Shown: in pieces, positions 27,842 to 35,870 of the stretch
How positions within the stretch are numbered: position 1 is the first letter of the stretch
Layout: every line of letters starts with the position of its first letter
NCBI GenBank assembly: GCA_017519045.1
Contig: JAFWTC010000063.1
Coordinates: 1 to 64,000 of the forward strand
Source: Candidatus Methanomethylophilaceae archaeon
Lineage (GTDB): Archaea; Thermoplasmatota; Thermoplasmata; Methanomassiliicoccales; Methanomethylophilaceae
Direction of reading: 5' to 3'
Length of the DNA stretch: 64,000 nucleotides
Notes under the pieces: generated by a model
Database searches by the model: none
Told to the model about the DNA's origin: nothing
Seen by the model: the letters and a program-made list of their open reading frames with translations, nothing else
Program-made: the position numbers and the translations under genes

Positions 27842-28157
27842 GATATACCCATATGGGGTATCTCATATATACCCTATGGGGGTAATATCGCAGACTTCGG
27901 ATTTTGGAATACTGTTTCAATACTTCCTCGAAATCCGCCAATGTCTTGTCGACGTCGCCGCTTTTCAGGCCGTCCTTGACGCAGTGGTTGATGTGCCCCA
28001 CGAGGATGATCTCCCCGACCTTGTGCAGTGCGCTCGAGATGGCGTTGACCTGGACCAGGATGTCCGCGCAGGGGACGTCCTCGTCTATCAGCTTGTCCAG
28101 GCCGGCGACCTGCCCGGATATCTTCTTCAGACGCCTGTGGAGGTTGTCCGAATCCAT
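27657..28157 (-). CDS. csoR: CsoR-family metal-sensing repressor; 3' end uncertain
   Basis: Residues 1-90 are a CsoR-type four-helix repressor ([19 protein letters not shown]). The copper-type ligand set is visible: Cys in DVPCADIL, then His and Cys in VGHINHC. The ATG at 28157 has GAGG six bases upstream and gives the family start; an ATG at 28169 is also in frame. After KQYSKI near residue 86 the frame stays open through the operator and into the ATPase gene, ending only at 27657. That extension is not CsoR-like, so the gene probably once ended near 27900. It is autoregulated and controls the ATPase, by inference from the operator. Confidence 0.85.
   Translation of the reverse strand: MDSDNLHRRLKKISGQVAGLDKLIDEDVPCADILVQVNAISSALHKVGEIILVGHINHCVKDGLKSGDVDKTLADFEEVLKQYSKIRSLRYYPHRVYMRYPIWVYHGHHHRILEGSAEEGGGHPRRRAVASRVDDAGRLGGARLGADSPLRNTHNRRGGGRPGQRA
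27845..27886. promoter_or_regulatory. Two CsoR-type operator half-palindromes with a TATA element
   Basis: ATACCCATATGGGGTAT (27845-27861) and TATACCCTATGGGGGTAAT (27868-27886) match the CsoR operator plan of facing CCC and GGG runs flanked by TA. They lie 4-45 nt before the ATPase start. On the minus strand TATATGAG (27864-27871) between them is a likely TATA box. Confidence 0.7.
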
Positions 28158-28192
28158 GCATTGCCTCATGGATGGGAATCGGACGGGGCGGA

Positions 28193-28729
28193 TTAATCGT
28201 TTCTTATGGAAAAGATGGGAAGAGCGGTTTCGCATCGTTCGGGAAGCTCGAACCCCAGCGCGAGGAAGTCCTCCTCGGTGAACCTGTGGTAGGTGGTCTG
28301 GCCCATCTCCTCCGAGAGGCAGTACACGTCCTCGTCCTCCGGGAACGACAGCACCCAGTCGAAGTCTATGACGTCGGATCTGCGGGATCTCGCATCAGGA
28401 TACCTCTCCGACACGCGCTCCAGGAACTCTTCCAGAGGAAGCCTCTCCTTAGTGAGTGACGTGATGAACTCCATGGTGCCCTTCATCGGCATCCCGGCTA
28501 TCCTCTCGCACTCCTCCTCCGGCACGGTCACCCTCACGCGTCCCGGGAGCATCTCGAGCACCATCCCCGGGAACCTCTCCGAGGATTCCCGGCGGAACTC
28601 CTCCGCCATCGCCTCGAAGTCCCCCTCGTAGGGGTAGTATAGCGACACGCTTCCCGCTGAATCCCCGATTTTCAGGCGCATCTCCTGCACCGACTGAACC
28701 GTCCTGGAGAGAAGCCCCTTTCCGTCCAT
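28193..28729 (-). CDS. Hypothetical protein, 178 residues
   Basis: I do not recognise a family. The protein is acidic and alpha/beta-like, without signal or membrane segments. It contains a C-terminal SFPEDEDVYCLSEEMGQTTYH region. It ends 35 bp before the csoR start on the same strand, so it could share its transcript, though nothing in it suggests metal handling. Codon use matches the backbone. Confidence 0.6.
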   Translation of the reverse strand: MDGKGLLSRTVQSVQEMRLKIGDSAGSVSLYYPYEGDFEAMAEEFRRESSERFPGMVLEMLPGRVRVTVPEEECERIAGMPMKGTMEFITSLTKERLPLEEFLERVSERYPDARSRRSDVIDFDWVLSFPEDEDVYCLSEEMGQTTYHRFTEEDFLALGFELPERCETALPIFSIRND

Positions 28730-28863
28730 GAATTCCCTATCAAAGAAGTAGGTTATTATTGTTCGCGTGCAAGTGGAGGATTTTTACGACTCTGAAATTC
28801 TTTTACAGTAAGGACCGTCATTAAATACGGACTTGGATTATGAATCCAACAAGAGGTGACGCA

Positions 28864-30207
28864 ATGAACACCAAAGCAATCTACGCGATAGTCGCCGTGG
28901 CCATAATCGCCATAGCGGCCGTGGCCGTGTTCGCCCTTACGAACAACGGCGGAGAGAAAGACGTGGACCACACCGGCAAGTCCTTCGCGGACACCCGCCT
29001 CAGGATCTACGGGAACGCCAACGGCGACGACGTCATAGACAAGACCGACGTCGGCGTCATCAACTGGATAATAAGCTCCAACGCCGACTCCGACGCCTCC
29101 AAGCACGTCGACTGGAAGAACCTCTACCCCCTCGCCGACGCCAACTACGACGGCAAGGTGAACGATTCCGACGCCAAGGTCGTCCAGGACATCATCGACA
29201 AGAAGAGCGTCCGCATGTACTACTTCAACAAGTACGAGAGGGTCACCTACGTCAACTACCCCATCAGCGACAAGATCGGCGCCGAGTACCTGGTCATGCA
29301 GCTCCTTCCTGCCATCAAGTCCTACGGCATGCTGAAGGCCGTGGACGACACCACCCCCTCCATCTACAACAACATCTACCCCGGCGTCGACAAGATGCCC
29401 GTGATGGGCACCTGGAGGGAGATAACCATCGAGAGCCTCACCGACCTCTATAACAAGGGCGTCATCGGTACCTTCCTGCAGTGGACCGGCGGCCAGAATG
29501 TCGACTACATCTGGGACAAGGCCGAGCAGTCCGGTCTCGCGGACAAGATGTCCTTCGTCATCGTCCCCTGCCAGGGCCCCGACGTCATCCAGGGCGTCCT
29601 GGAGCTCGCCTGCATGCTCGGAGACCAGAGCCTCTCCGACGATTACAAGAAGTGGTACGACAAGGTCATGGACGAGCTCTCCGCCATCGAGAAGAAGATC
29701 TCCACCGGGAAGAAGACCGTCACCGCGGTCAGGTGCTACAACAAGAACGTCTCCTCGATCGCGGCGTTCGGATCCAACCAGGGCCCCGCCCTCTGGTTCA
29801 ACAAGGTCATCAACTTCCAGCCCGACTACGTCGGCAAGACCAACTTCACCAACATCGGGTCCGTCGAGAACTTCGCGTCCTCCGCCACCGACGAGGTCAT
29901 CGTGATGTTCCAGAAGAACTGCGAATGGTCCGAGTTCAACGACATGGTCGACGAGTACCTCACCGCCGTCTACAAGGAGACGGAGCAGTTCAAGCACGAG
30001 AGGATGTACGCCATCGACTTCGAGATCATGCCCTTCGCTGCGGGTCCCGCGGGATGCTACATCCTGGCCGCCCACCTGTATCCCGAGCTTTTCAAGCTCG
30101 ACGACGCCCTCAACTTCCTCCAGGTCTACCTGGACGACTTCGCGGTCAGGAAGGGAGCCGACGCCCGCCAGGGATACACGTACACCGGCCCCGGATACAG
30201 CAGCTGA
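28864..30207 (+). CDS. ABC transporter iron/cobalamin-type binding protein with dockerin-like repeats
   Basis: The 447-residue protein has an N-terminal membrane anchor (AIYAIVAVAIIAIAAVAVFA). Two dockerin/EF-hand-like calcium motifs follow (YGNANGDDVIDKTDVGVIN and ADANYDGKVNDSDAKVV), then a periplasmic-binding-protein-like fold of the FecB/BtuF class (PVMGTWREITIESLTDL, YIWDKAEQSGL). It is the extracytoplasmic receptor of the importer encoded by the next two genes, starting 8 bp downstream. The start ATG at 28864 follows GAGGTGAC. A TTAAATAC element at 28822-28829 is a likely TATA box. The ligand is probably an iron chelate or corrinoid. Confidence 0.85.
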   Translation: MNTKAIYAIVAVAIIAIAAVAVFALTNNGGEKDVDHTGKSFADTRLRIYGNANGDDVIDKTDVGVINWIISSNADSDASKHVDWKNLYPLADANYDGKVNDSDAKVVQDIIDKKSVRMYYFNKYERVTYVNYPISDKIGAEYLVMQLLPAIKSYGMLKAVDDTTPSIYNNIYPGVDKMPVMGTWREITIESLTDLYNKGVIGTFLQWTGGQNVDYIWDKAEQSGLADKMSFVIVPCQGPDVIQGVLELACMLGDQSLSDDYKKWYDKVMDELSAIEKKISTGKKTVTAVRCYNKNVSSIAAFGSNQGPALWFNKVINFQPDYVGKTNFTNIGSVENFASSATDEVIVMFQKNCEWSEFNDMVDEYLTAVYKETEQFKHERMYAIDFEIMPFAAGPAGCYILAAHLYPELFKLDDALNFLQVYLDDFAVRKGADARQGYTYTGPGYSS

Positions 30208-30215
30208 GTGATACC

Positions 30216-31343
30216 ATGGAGGAGCAGGCCGGAAGGATGGACCTCGCCAGGAGGTCAGCGCTGCTGTGGGCCTCCGAGGACGACCTGGAGTCGGAGGATT
30301 CTAAGAATGCCGTGAGGGAATACCACGTGTCCGAGATGCGCAAGCTCGCGTTCACGTTCGTCTGCATAGCCGCCGCGGTGGTCGTCGCCGGCCTCTCCAT
30401 AGTGTACGGAACGATGGACCTGGGATTCCTGGATTGCTACCGGATAATCTGGGAGCACCTGACCGGGAACATCCAGGACAAGCTTCTGGACTACATCGTG
30501 GTCCAGGAGCGCCTCCCCAGGGTGGCCGCCTCGCTGGTCACCGGAGCCGGGCTCGCGGTAGCCGGATGCGTCATGCAGTCGGTGCTGAAGAATCCGCTCG
30601 CCGACCCCTACACCACCGGGATATCCTCGGGGGCGGGGTTCGGCGCCACCCTGGCCATAACCCTAGGGATCTCCCTGGTGGGAGGCAACTACGCCATAGT
30701 GGTGAACGCCTTCGTCTTCGCGCTCGTCCCCATGCTGGTCATGCTGGGCGTGGGGAAGCTGAAGGGCGCCTCCCCGACCATGATGATCATGGCGGGGATA
30801 GCCATCATGTTCATCTTCAACTCGTTCACCACCGTACTCAAGCTCCACGCCGACCCCGACGCCTTGGCGATACTGTACCAGTGGACGGTAGGGACCGTGG
30901 CGGACTGCAAGTGGACGGACATCCCCCTGATGGCAATCATAGTCATCGTAGGGACCGTGGTGACCCAGCTCCTCTCCCGCAAGCTGAACATCCTAGCCAC
31001 CGGCGACGACAGCGCCAAGGCCATGGGCCTGGACGTGGAGAACATGAGGATCCTCCTGCTCCTGCTGATCTCGCTGATGGTCGCCACCGTGGTGAGCTTC
31101 ACCGGGCTGATAGGGTTCGTAGGGCTGGTGGCGCCACACGTGTGCAGGATATTCGTGGGCGCGGACAACAGGTACCTGGTGATATCCTCGGCCATGTTCG
31201 GCGCCGTCCTGCTGGAGGTGGCCGACCTGGTGGGCCGCACCGTGATAGCCCCGGCGACCCTGCAGGTCGGAGTGGTGACCGCGTTCATCGGAGGCCCGAT
31301 GTTCCTGTACCTCATAATGAGGCAGAGGAAGTCCTCGTGGTGA
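30216..31343 (+). CDS. ABC transporter permease, FecCD/BtuC family
   Basis: The 375-residue membrane protein has about nine to ten helices and the family segments VQERLPRVAASLVTGAGLAVAGC (core RLPRVAASLVTGAGLA), NPLADPYTTGISSGAGFGA, and GLIGFVGLVAPHVCR near the C-terminus. It forms the dimeric channel of an iron-siderophore, heme or cobalamin importer. A 60-residue hydrophilic N-terminal extension precedes the first helix. It sits between the binding-protein and ATPase genes with gaps of 8 and 4 bp, a clear operon. Confidence 0.92.
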   Translation: MEEQAGRMDLARRSALLWASEDDLESEDSKNAVREYHVSEMRKLAFTFVCIAAAVVVAGLSIVYGTMDLGFLDCYRIIWEHLTGNIQDKLLDYIVVQERLPRVAASLVTGAGLAVAGCVMQSVLKNPLADPYTTGISSGAGFGATLAITLGISLVGGNYAIVVNAFVFALVPMLVMLGVGKLKGASPTMMIMAGIAIMFIFNSFTTVLKLHADPDALAILYQWTVGTVADCKWTDIPLMAIIVIVGTVVTQLLSRKLNILATGDDSAKAMGLDVENMRILLLLLISLMVATVVSFTGLIGFVGLVAPHVCRIFVGADNRYLVISSAMFGAVLLEVADLVGRTVIAPATLQVGVVTAFIGGPMFLYLIMRQRKSSW

Positions 31344-31347
31344 TCCT

Positions 31348-32661
31348 ATGAGGATAGACATCGAGGGAATGTCCGCCGGATACGGGGGGAGGGAGATCCT
31401 CAAGGGGATCGACCTCCACCTGGAGGGCCCGGGCCTGACCTGCATCATAGGTCCCAACGGCGTGGGGAAGTCCACCCTGGTCAAGTGCATGAACAAGCTC
31501 CTGGAGCCGACCGCCGGCAAGGTGAGCGTCAACGGCAGGGACGTGAAGGAGATGACCCGCAAGGAGATATCCGAGGCGATGTCGTACGTCCCGGTCCAGT
31601 CCGAGGACGTGTTCTCCATGCCGGTGTTCGACACCGTCCTGGTCGGCAGGGCGAACAGGTCTAGATGGAAGACGGACCCGAAGGACGTGGTCAAGGTGAA
31701 GAAGGTCCTGGAGGTCCTGGGGATCTCCGAGCTCTCCGATCGCCCGTTCAACGAGCTTTCAGCCGGACAGCATCAGACCGTCGCCATCGCACGCGGCCTG
31801 GTCCAGGAGACCGAGATGCTCATCCTGGACGAGCCCACCTCCAATCTGGACATAAGGCACCAGGTCTTCATCACCTCCCTGATGCACGAGATAGCCGTCT
31901 CCAAGGGGGTCATGGTGATAATGATAAGCCACAACCTCAACATCGCCTCCATGTTCGCAGACCAGGTGGTCCTGATGGCCGAGCCGGGGATCGTCAAGAA
32001 CGTCGGCACCGCGGAGGAGGTCGTCACCCGCGAGAACATCTCCGAGGTGTACGGCGTCGACTGCGAGGTCGTCATGCACAAGGGCCGCCCCGCCATACTC
32101 CTGGAGAACAGCATATTCCGACGTGTACGGAAATCCCATCCACCATCCTTGGTATATACCTCCAAGCGGTTCTCCCACGGGAGACCGCAGGGGGCGCCTA
32201 AGGATGCTCATAAGGTTCTGGGTGGAAGGATACCGCTGCTTCGGGGGCAGGGCGGAGCTCGACCTCACCGACAGCAAGAACTACCGTTTCGGGAAGGAAT
32301 GCCTCAGAGGGGACCTTCTGGACAAGATCGTGGTCCTCGGGAACAACAACTCCGGCAAGACCTCGTTTGGATACGCCATAACCGACATAGTCTCCACGGT
32401 CGGCGGCTTCTCCAAGGACATAGGCCAGCGCAACGAGGGCTGCTTCCTGAACAAGGACCTTCCCGTGGACCGCGTCACGTTCCATTACGAGCTCTCCAGG
32501 CGCGGCTCGGTGGTCGTATACGAGTATTCCAAGACCTCCCCCGACACCGTCGTATCGGAGAGCCTGAGGATCGACCGCCGTACGGTCTTCGAATACGACC
32601 TTTCCAGCGATTCGGAGCCGTCTTTCGACCTGTCGCTTCTCGGCATCCCCGAGATCCCTGA
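31348..32661 (+). CDS. ABC transporter ATPase, FecE/BtuD family; frame overruns its expected end
   Basis: The first 255 residues form a complete ATPase: Walker A IGPNGVGKST, Q-loop VPVQSEDVF, signature NELSAGQHQTVAIARGL, Walker B MLILDEPTSNLD and switch His in ISHNLN. It powers the importer of the two preceding genes. Family members end close to GRPAILLE (about 32105), but here the frame continues for about 180 codons across the next gene in another phase, with Arg/Pro/Gln-rich out-of-frame character. The functional gene therefore probably spans 31348 to about 32110, with its stop lost or moved. Confidence 0.88.
   Translation: MRIDIEGMSAGYGGREILKGIDLHLEGPGLTCIIGPNGVGKSTLVKCMNKLLEPTAGKVSVNGRDVKEMTRKEISEAMSYVPVQSEDVFSMPVFDTVLVGRANRSRWKTDPKDVVKVKKVLEVLGISELSDRPFNELSAGQHQTVAIARGLVQETEMLILDEPTSNLDIRHQVFITSLMHEIAVSKGVMVIMISHNLNIASMFADQVVLMAEPGIVKNVGTAEEVVTRENISEVYGVDCEVVMHKGRPAILLENSIFRRVRKSHPPSLVYTSKRFSHGRPQGAPKDAHKVLGGRIPLLRGQGGARPHRQQELPFREGMPQRGPSGQDRGPREQQLRQDLVWIRHNRHSLHGRRLLQGHRPAQRGLLPEQGPSRGPRHVPLRALQARLGGRIRVFQDLPRHRRIGEPEDRPPYGLRIRPFQRFGAVFRPVASRHPRDP
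32153..32158 (+). promoter_or_regulatory. TATA box before the AAA15-type ATPase gene
   Basis: TATATA in the context CTTGGTATATACCTCC lies 46 nt before the ATG at 32204. This predicts a transcription start near 32180 and a short leader. Confidence 0.5.
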
Positions 32662-33301
32662 GCCGGATGGGACGTCGGTCGTGCTGTCGATGTCCAGGTC
32701 CCGCAGGATAGACCCGGACAGCCCCGCGGGCGTGGTGCTGGAGTTCGCCACTCACACCCTCTATTACATGGCCATGTGGAAGCACGACGTCCACATTGGG
32801 ATGATGGACGGCGACGACGATGCGGAGCGCTTCGTGGCCGAGAACGGCCTCACGGACGGCTTCAGGTCCTTCCTGAAAGACGTCTGCTCCATCGACCTCG
32901 ACCTCCGCGCCGAGAAAGGACGCCTCCTGGTCTGCAAGAGGAACGGGGACGTCCCCTTCGCGGACTCGGTTTCAAGGGGTACGATGATCGCCTGCCGCCT
33001 CTACGCCTGGACGGTGAGGTGCCGGGACCGGGAGGCGCTGATCTACTTCGACGACTTCGACGACATGTTCCATTACAAGACCGCGGAGAACGCCATAAGG
33101 ACGATAATATCCCGCAGCTCGTCGCAATGCATATTCGTGACGCACAACACCGGGCTGGTCTCCAACGACTTCCTGCGCCCGGACTGCTGCTTCATAATGG
33201 GATGCGGAGGTCCCAGGTCCCTGGCCAGCCTCTCCGACAAGGACATCAGGTGGGGCCACAACCTGGAGAAGATGCTCCGCGAGGGGGCCTTCGGCTCATA
33301 A
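32204..33301 (+). CDS. AAA15/OLD-like ATPase with ABC-type ATPase fold
   Basis: The 365-residue protein has an SMC/RecF-like start (IRFWVEGYRCFGGRAELDL), Walker A LGNNNSGKTSF near residue 44, and C-terminal Walker B ALIYFDDFDDMFHYK followed by CIFVTHNTGL. This is the layout of AAA15-family ATPases, which often belong to abortive-infection or nuclease-coupled defence pairs. No nuclease partner is adjacent, so it may act alone. It has its own TATA box. Its last codons overlap the end of the convergent nucleotidyltransferase gene by 6 bp. Confidence 0.8.
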   Translation: MLIRFWVEGYRCFGGRAELDLTDSKNYRFGKECLRGDLLDKIVVLGNNNSGKTSFGYAITDIVSTVGGFSKDIGQRNEGCFLNKDLPVDRVTFHYELSRRGSVVVYEYSKTSPDTVVSESLRIDRRTVFEYDLSSDSEPSFDLSLLGIPEIPEPDGTSVVLSMSRSRRIDPDSPAGVVLEFATHTLYYMAMWKHDVHIGMMDGDDDAERFVAENGLTDGFRSFLKDVCSIDLDLRAEKGRLLVCKRNGDVPFADSVSRGTMIACRLYAWTVRCRDREALIYFDDFDDMFHYKTAENAIRTIISRSSSQCIFVTHNTGLVSNDFLRPDCCFIMGCGGPRSLASLSDKDIRWGHNLEKMLREGAFGS

Positions 33302-34192
33302 GGGGCCTTTGAACTTCTTCATGAAGCGGACGACGTCCTTGAAGTAGTCGTTGCATTTGTTCCTGGAGATCCATTCCTGCATCTGGGCCTTCGTGACGAA
33401 TCCCTTCTTCAGGGCCTCGATCTCGGGGCAGAGGATCTTCTCGCCGTTCTTCTTCTCCATGTCGCTGACGTACAGCGACGCCTCCAGGAGCGAGTCGAAC
33501 GTCCCGGCGTCTATCCACCTGGTGCGGGCGTCGATCTTCTTCATCTTCAGCCTGCCCTCGTCCAGATAGAGGCGGTTGAGGTCGGTGATCTCCAGCTCCC
33601 CCCTTTTGGAGGGCTTCAGGGTCTTGGCCTTCCCGGGGGCGTCCCCAGGCAGGAAGTACAATCCGACGATGGCGTACTCGGACTTGGGCTCCTCCGGCTT
33701 CTCCTCGATGGATAAGACCCTGCCCTCGTCGTCGAACTCGGCCACGCCGAACCTCTTCGGGTCCGGGACCCAGCGCGTGAAGATGGTGGCGTTCTCCTCG
33801 TCCTCCGCGGCCTCGTTCATCAGGCGCTCCATGTCGTATCCGCCGAATATGTTGTCTCCGAGGATGAGCGTGCACGGGTCCCCGTCGATGAAGTCCTCCC
33901 CGACTATGAACGCGTCGGAGATCCCGCGGGGGACCTTCTGCAACGCATAAGTTATCCTGACCCCGAACTGGGATCCGTCCCCCAGGGTCCTGACGAAGTT
34001 CGGGCGGTCGGCCTCGTTGGTGATCACCAGTATGTCTCTGATCCCGGCGGAGATGAGGGTGGACAGGGGATAGTATATCATCGGCCGGTCGTACACCGGC
34101 AGGAGGACCTTGGAAGTGGGGAACGTGGCGGGGTAGAGCCTGGTGCCCGATCCCGCCGCGAGGATGATCCCCTTTCTGGCTTTCGGAGTCAC
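33296..34192 (-). CDS. Sugar-phosphate nucleotidyltransferase, RmlA-like
   Basis: The 298-residue enzyme has the nucleotide-binding start GIILAAGSGTRLYPATFPTSKVLLP (core AAGSGTRLYPAT), VYDRPMIYYPLSTLISAG, GDNIFGG and RWIDAGTFDSLLEAS. These are the glucose-1-phosphate thymidylyltransferase motifs: it makes dTDP- or UDP-sugar from the sugar phosphate. The start is GTG at 34192, overlapping the stop of the TBP gene (GTGA), so it is translationally coupled to a general transcription factor gene, which is unusual. No other sugar genes are near. Confidence 0.88.
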   Translation of the reverse strand: MTPKARKGIILAAGSGTRLYPATFPTSKVLLPVYDRPMIYYPLSTLISAGIRDILVITNEADRPNFVRTLGDGSQFGVRITYALQKVPRGISDAFIVGEDFIDGDPCTLILGDNIFGGYDMERLMNEAAEDEENATIFTRWVPDPKRFGVAEFDDEGRVLSIEEKPEEPKSEYAIVGLYFLPGDAPGKAKTLKPSKRGELEITDLNRLYLDEGRLKMKKIDARTRWIDAGTFDSLLEASLYVSDMEKKNGEKILCPEIEALKKGFVTKAQMQEWISRNKCNDYFKDVVRFMKKFKGPL

Positions 34193-34737
34193 GACATCAG
34201 TCCGGCTTCTCTGAGCTCGTTGGCTATCTTGTCGACCGCCTTGTCCACGTCCTCGGGGACCTTGGCGCCGGTGCAGACCATCTTCCCGGATCCGAACAGG
34301 AGGACCACGACCTTGGGGTCGTCCAGCCTGTAGACGAGTCCGGGGAACTGCTCGGGCTCGTACTCCACCCTCTCGAGGCCCAGGGTGATGGCGACGGTGT
34401 TGAGGTTGATCTCCTGCTCCAGGTCGGAGGAGGCGACGATGTTCTGGACCTCTATCTTGGGCTCTATGGTGATCTTGATGTCGGCCTTCTCCAGGTCCTT
34501 GGCGACCTTTCCGATGGCGACCTTGACGTCCTCGCGGCACTTGGCGCCGGTGCAGACGACCTTTCCGCTCCTGAATATGAGAGTCGCGGTCTTGGGCTCC
34601 TGAAGCCTGTAGACGAGTCCTGGGAACTGCTGGGGGTTGTACTCCGCTCCGGCGAGAGCGCTCTGGATCTTGTTCAGATCGAGTTCCTGTCCGAGATAAG
34701 TGGAGGCCACGACGTTCTCGATATTCTTCTTAGCCAA
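34189..34737 (-). CDS. tbp: TATA-box binding protein
   Basis: The 182-residue protein is a tandem duplication of the TBP saddle half: IENVVASTYLGQELDL and VQNIVASSDLEQEINL, each followed by PGLVYRL and SGK(V/M)VCTGAK. It binds promoter TATA boxes with TFB to recruit RNA polymerase. No upstream ATG is in frame. The first codon of the conserved protein is TTG (34737), and a TATATAAA box 21-28 nt upstream implies an almost leaderless transcript. It is followed by the coupled nucleotidyltransferase gene. Confidence 0.95.
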   Translation of the reverse strand: MAKKNIENVVASTYLGQELDLNKIQSALAGAEYNPQQFPGLVYRLQEPKTATLIFRSGKVVCTGAKCREDVKVAIGKVAKDLEKADIKITIEPKIEVQNIVASSDLEQEINLNTVAITLGLERVEYEPEQFPGLVYRLDDPKVVVLLFGSGKMVCTGAKVPEDVDKAVDKIANELREAGLMS

Positions 34738-34757
34738 TATAACACCGAAGAGGGCTA

Positions 34758-34777
34758 TTTATATAGTGTTTATATAG
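34758..34777 (-). promoter_or_regulatory. Two TATA boxes before the TBP gene
   Basis: On the minus strand TATATAAA (34758-34765) and TATATAAAC (34769-34777) lie 21-40 nt before the TTG start. The near one sets a leaderless start. The pair could allow autoregulation by TBP level. Confidence 0.6.
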
Positions 34778-34848
34778 GTTTCTATACCGCTTTTTATAGT
34801 TGCATGAAAAAACACGCTCTTTTGAGATAAAAAGCAAGAATGAATGGA

Positions 34849-34922
34849 TGGGGTCGGGAGAGGGAATCGAACCCCCGTATACGGATCTGCAGTCCGTCAC
34901 ATAGCCTCTGTGTTATCCCGAC
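34849..34922 (-). tRNA. tRNA-Cys (anticodon GCA)
   Basis: The minus strand folds as a cloverleaf. The acceptor stem is GTCGGGA/TCCCGAC, the anticodon stem ACGGA/TCCGT with loop CTGCAGA (anticodon GCA), and the T arm GGGGG-TTCGATT-CCCTC. The discriminator reads C, rather than the usual U for tRNA-Cys, followed by an encoded CCA. A TATAT-type box at about 34945-34952 is correctly placed for its promoter. Confidence 0.93.
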
Positions 34923-35033
34923 GCTGGACGTCCGATGCCGAAAGGATATAAAAACGTTCGTAGACGCCGCTCGCCGTCGTAAGTTCTGGACGACTCTATG
35001 CAACGGTTAAATCGTACACGCGCATCAAAGCCT

Positions 35034-35870
35034 ATGCACTGCAAGGACGTCTCCGTCCGCGACGTGGACTTCAGCCTGGACGAGGATTCGATATCCGCCA
35101 TGATGGACGGCTGGACGGCCTACGTCCGCACCGAGTACCTGGTTCTGAGGCACGGGGACGAGCTTGCGGTCGTGGAGCTTCGCAAGTCCGGCGGGGACGG
35201 CCTGTTCAGGAGGCTGGAATCGTTCGAGATCGTCTCTCTTCCGGAGGACACGGTTTTCGTGGACGACCCTTCTCTTGACGTTCTCAACACCCCCGCCCTG
35301 GCCCGTTTGCAGCTGGCGCATCCCGGCAAGACCGTGGTGGTCAGGGGGATGTTCTCCCATATCAACTTCGTGAACGGGCTAGTTCCGGAAAGGCTCATGG
35401 TGGTGGACAACGTCCCTCCGTCCCCGGCGAAGCTCGGGGTGCTGGTGGACATGGCCCTGGCGTCGGGATTCGTCGACCTTCCGATAATCAAGGAGGAGCG
35501 CGTCATAGACATGGCCGTCCGCGCGAAAGAGGCGGATACGGGCGCGGTGATGTTCCCCTGCAGGGTCTCGGGCCTCACCGCTGACGTCCCTTACCTGTTC
35601 CTGGACGACGCCCCCGAGGAGGTCCCGGAGGACGTGACCCTGGTCGGATGCCATCTTTCCAAAAGGATCTTCGAAGCCCTGTACTGTCGCGATATTCCTT
35701 TCATAAACGTGTGCCCTGCGGACTTCGTGGACGAAGGGGTGAAGACCATCGTGAAGTGCTGCAAGGTGAAGTCCGGGCACGTGATAGAGGGGAACGTGGC
35801 CTGCGTCCCGTGGGGGGCCACAGTCCCCGAGGTGGTAGAGGCGATAAACGCCCTCTTCGGCGTCGCCTGA
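35034..35870 (+). CDS. Conserved-looking hypothetical protein, 278 residues
   Basis: No family named with confidence. The protein is soluble with alternating alpha/beta pattern, several cysteines (MHCKDV, VMFPCRV, GCHLSK, YCRDIP, VCPADF, KCCKVK) and a C-terminal ATVPEVVEAINALFG helix. The cluster of late cysteines could bind a metal or cluster. The start at 35034 follows the AT-rich promoter shared with the divergent tRNA; a longer start at 34998 is possible but basic and unconserved-looking. The gene converges on pyrK and overlaps its overrun frame. Confidence 0.6.
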   Translation: MHCKDVSVRDVDFSLDEDSISAMMDGWTAYVRTEYLVLRHGDELAVVELRKSGGDGLFRRLESFEIVSLPEDTVFVDDPSLDVLNTPALARLQLAHPGKTVVVRGMFSHINFVNGLVPERLMVVDNVPPSPAKLGVLVDMALASGFVDLPIIKEERVIDMAVRAKEADTGAVMFPCRVSGLTADVPYLFLDDAPEEVPEDVTLVGCHLSKRIFEALYCRDIPFINVCPADFVDEGVKTIVKCCKVKSGHVIEGNVACVPWGATVPEVVEAINALFGVA

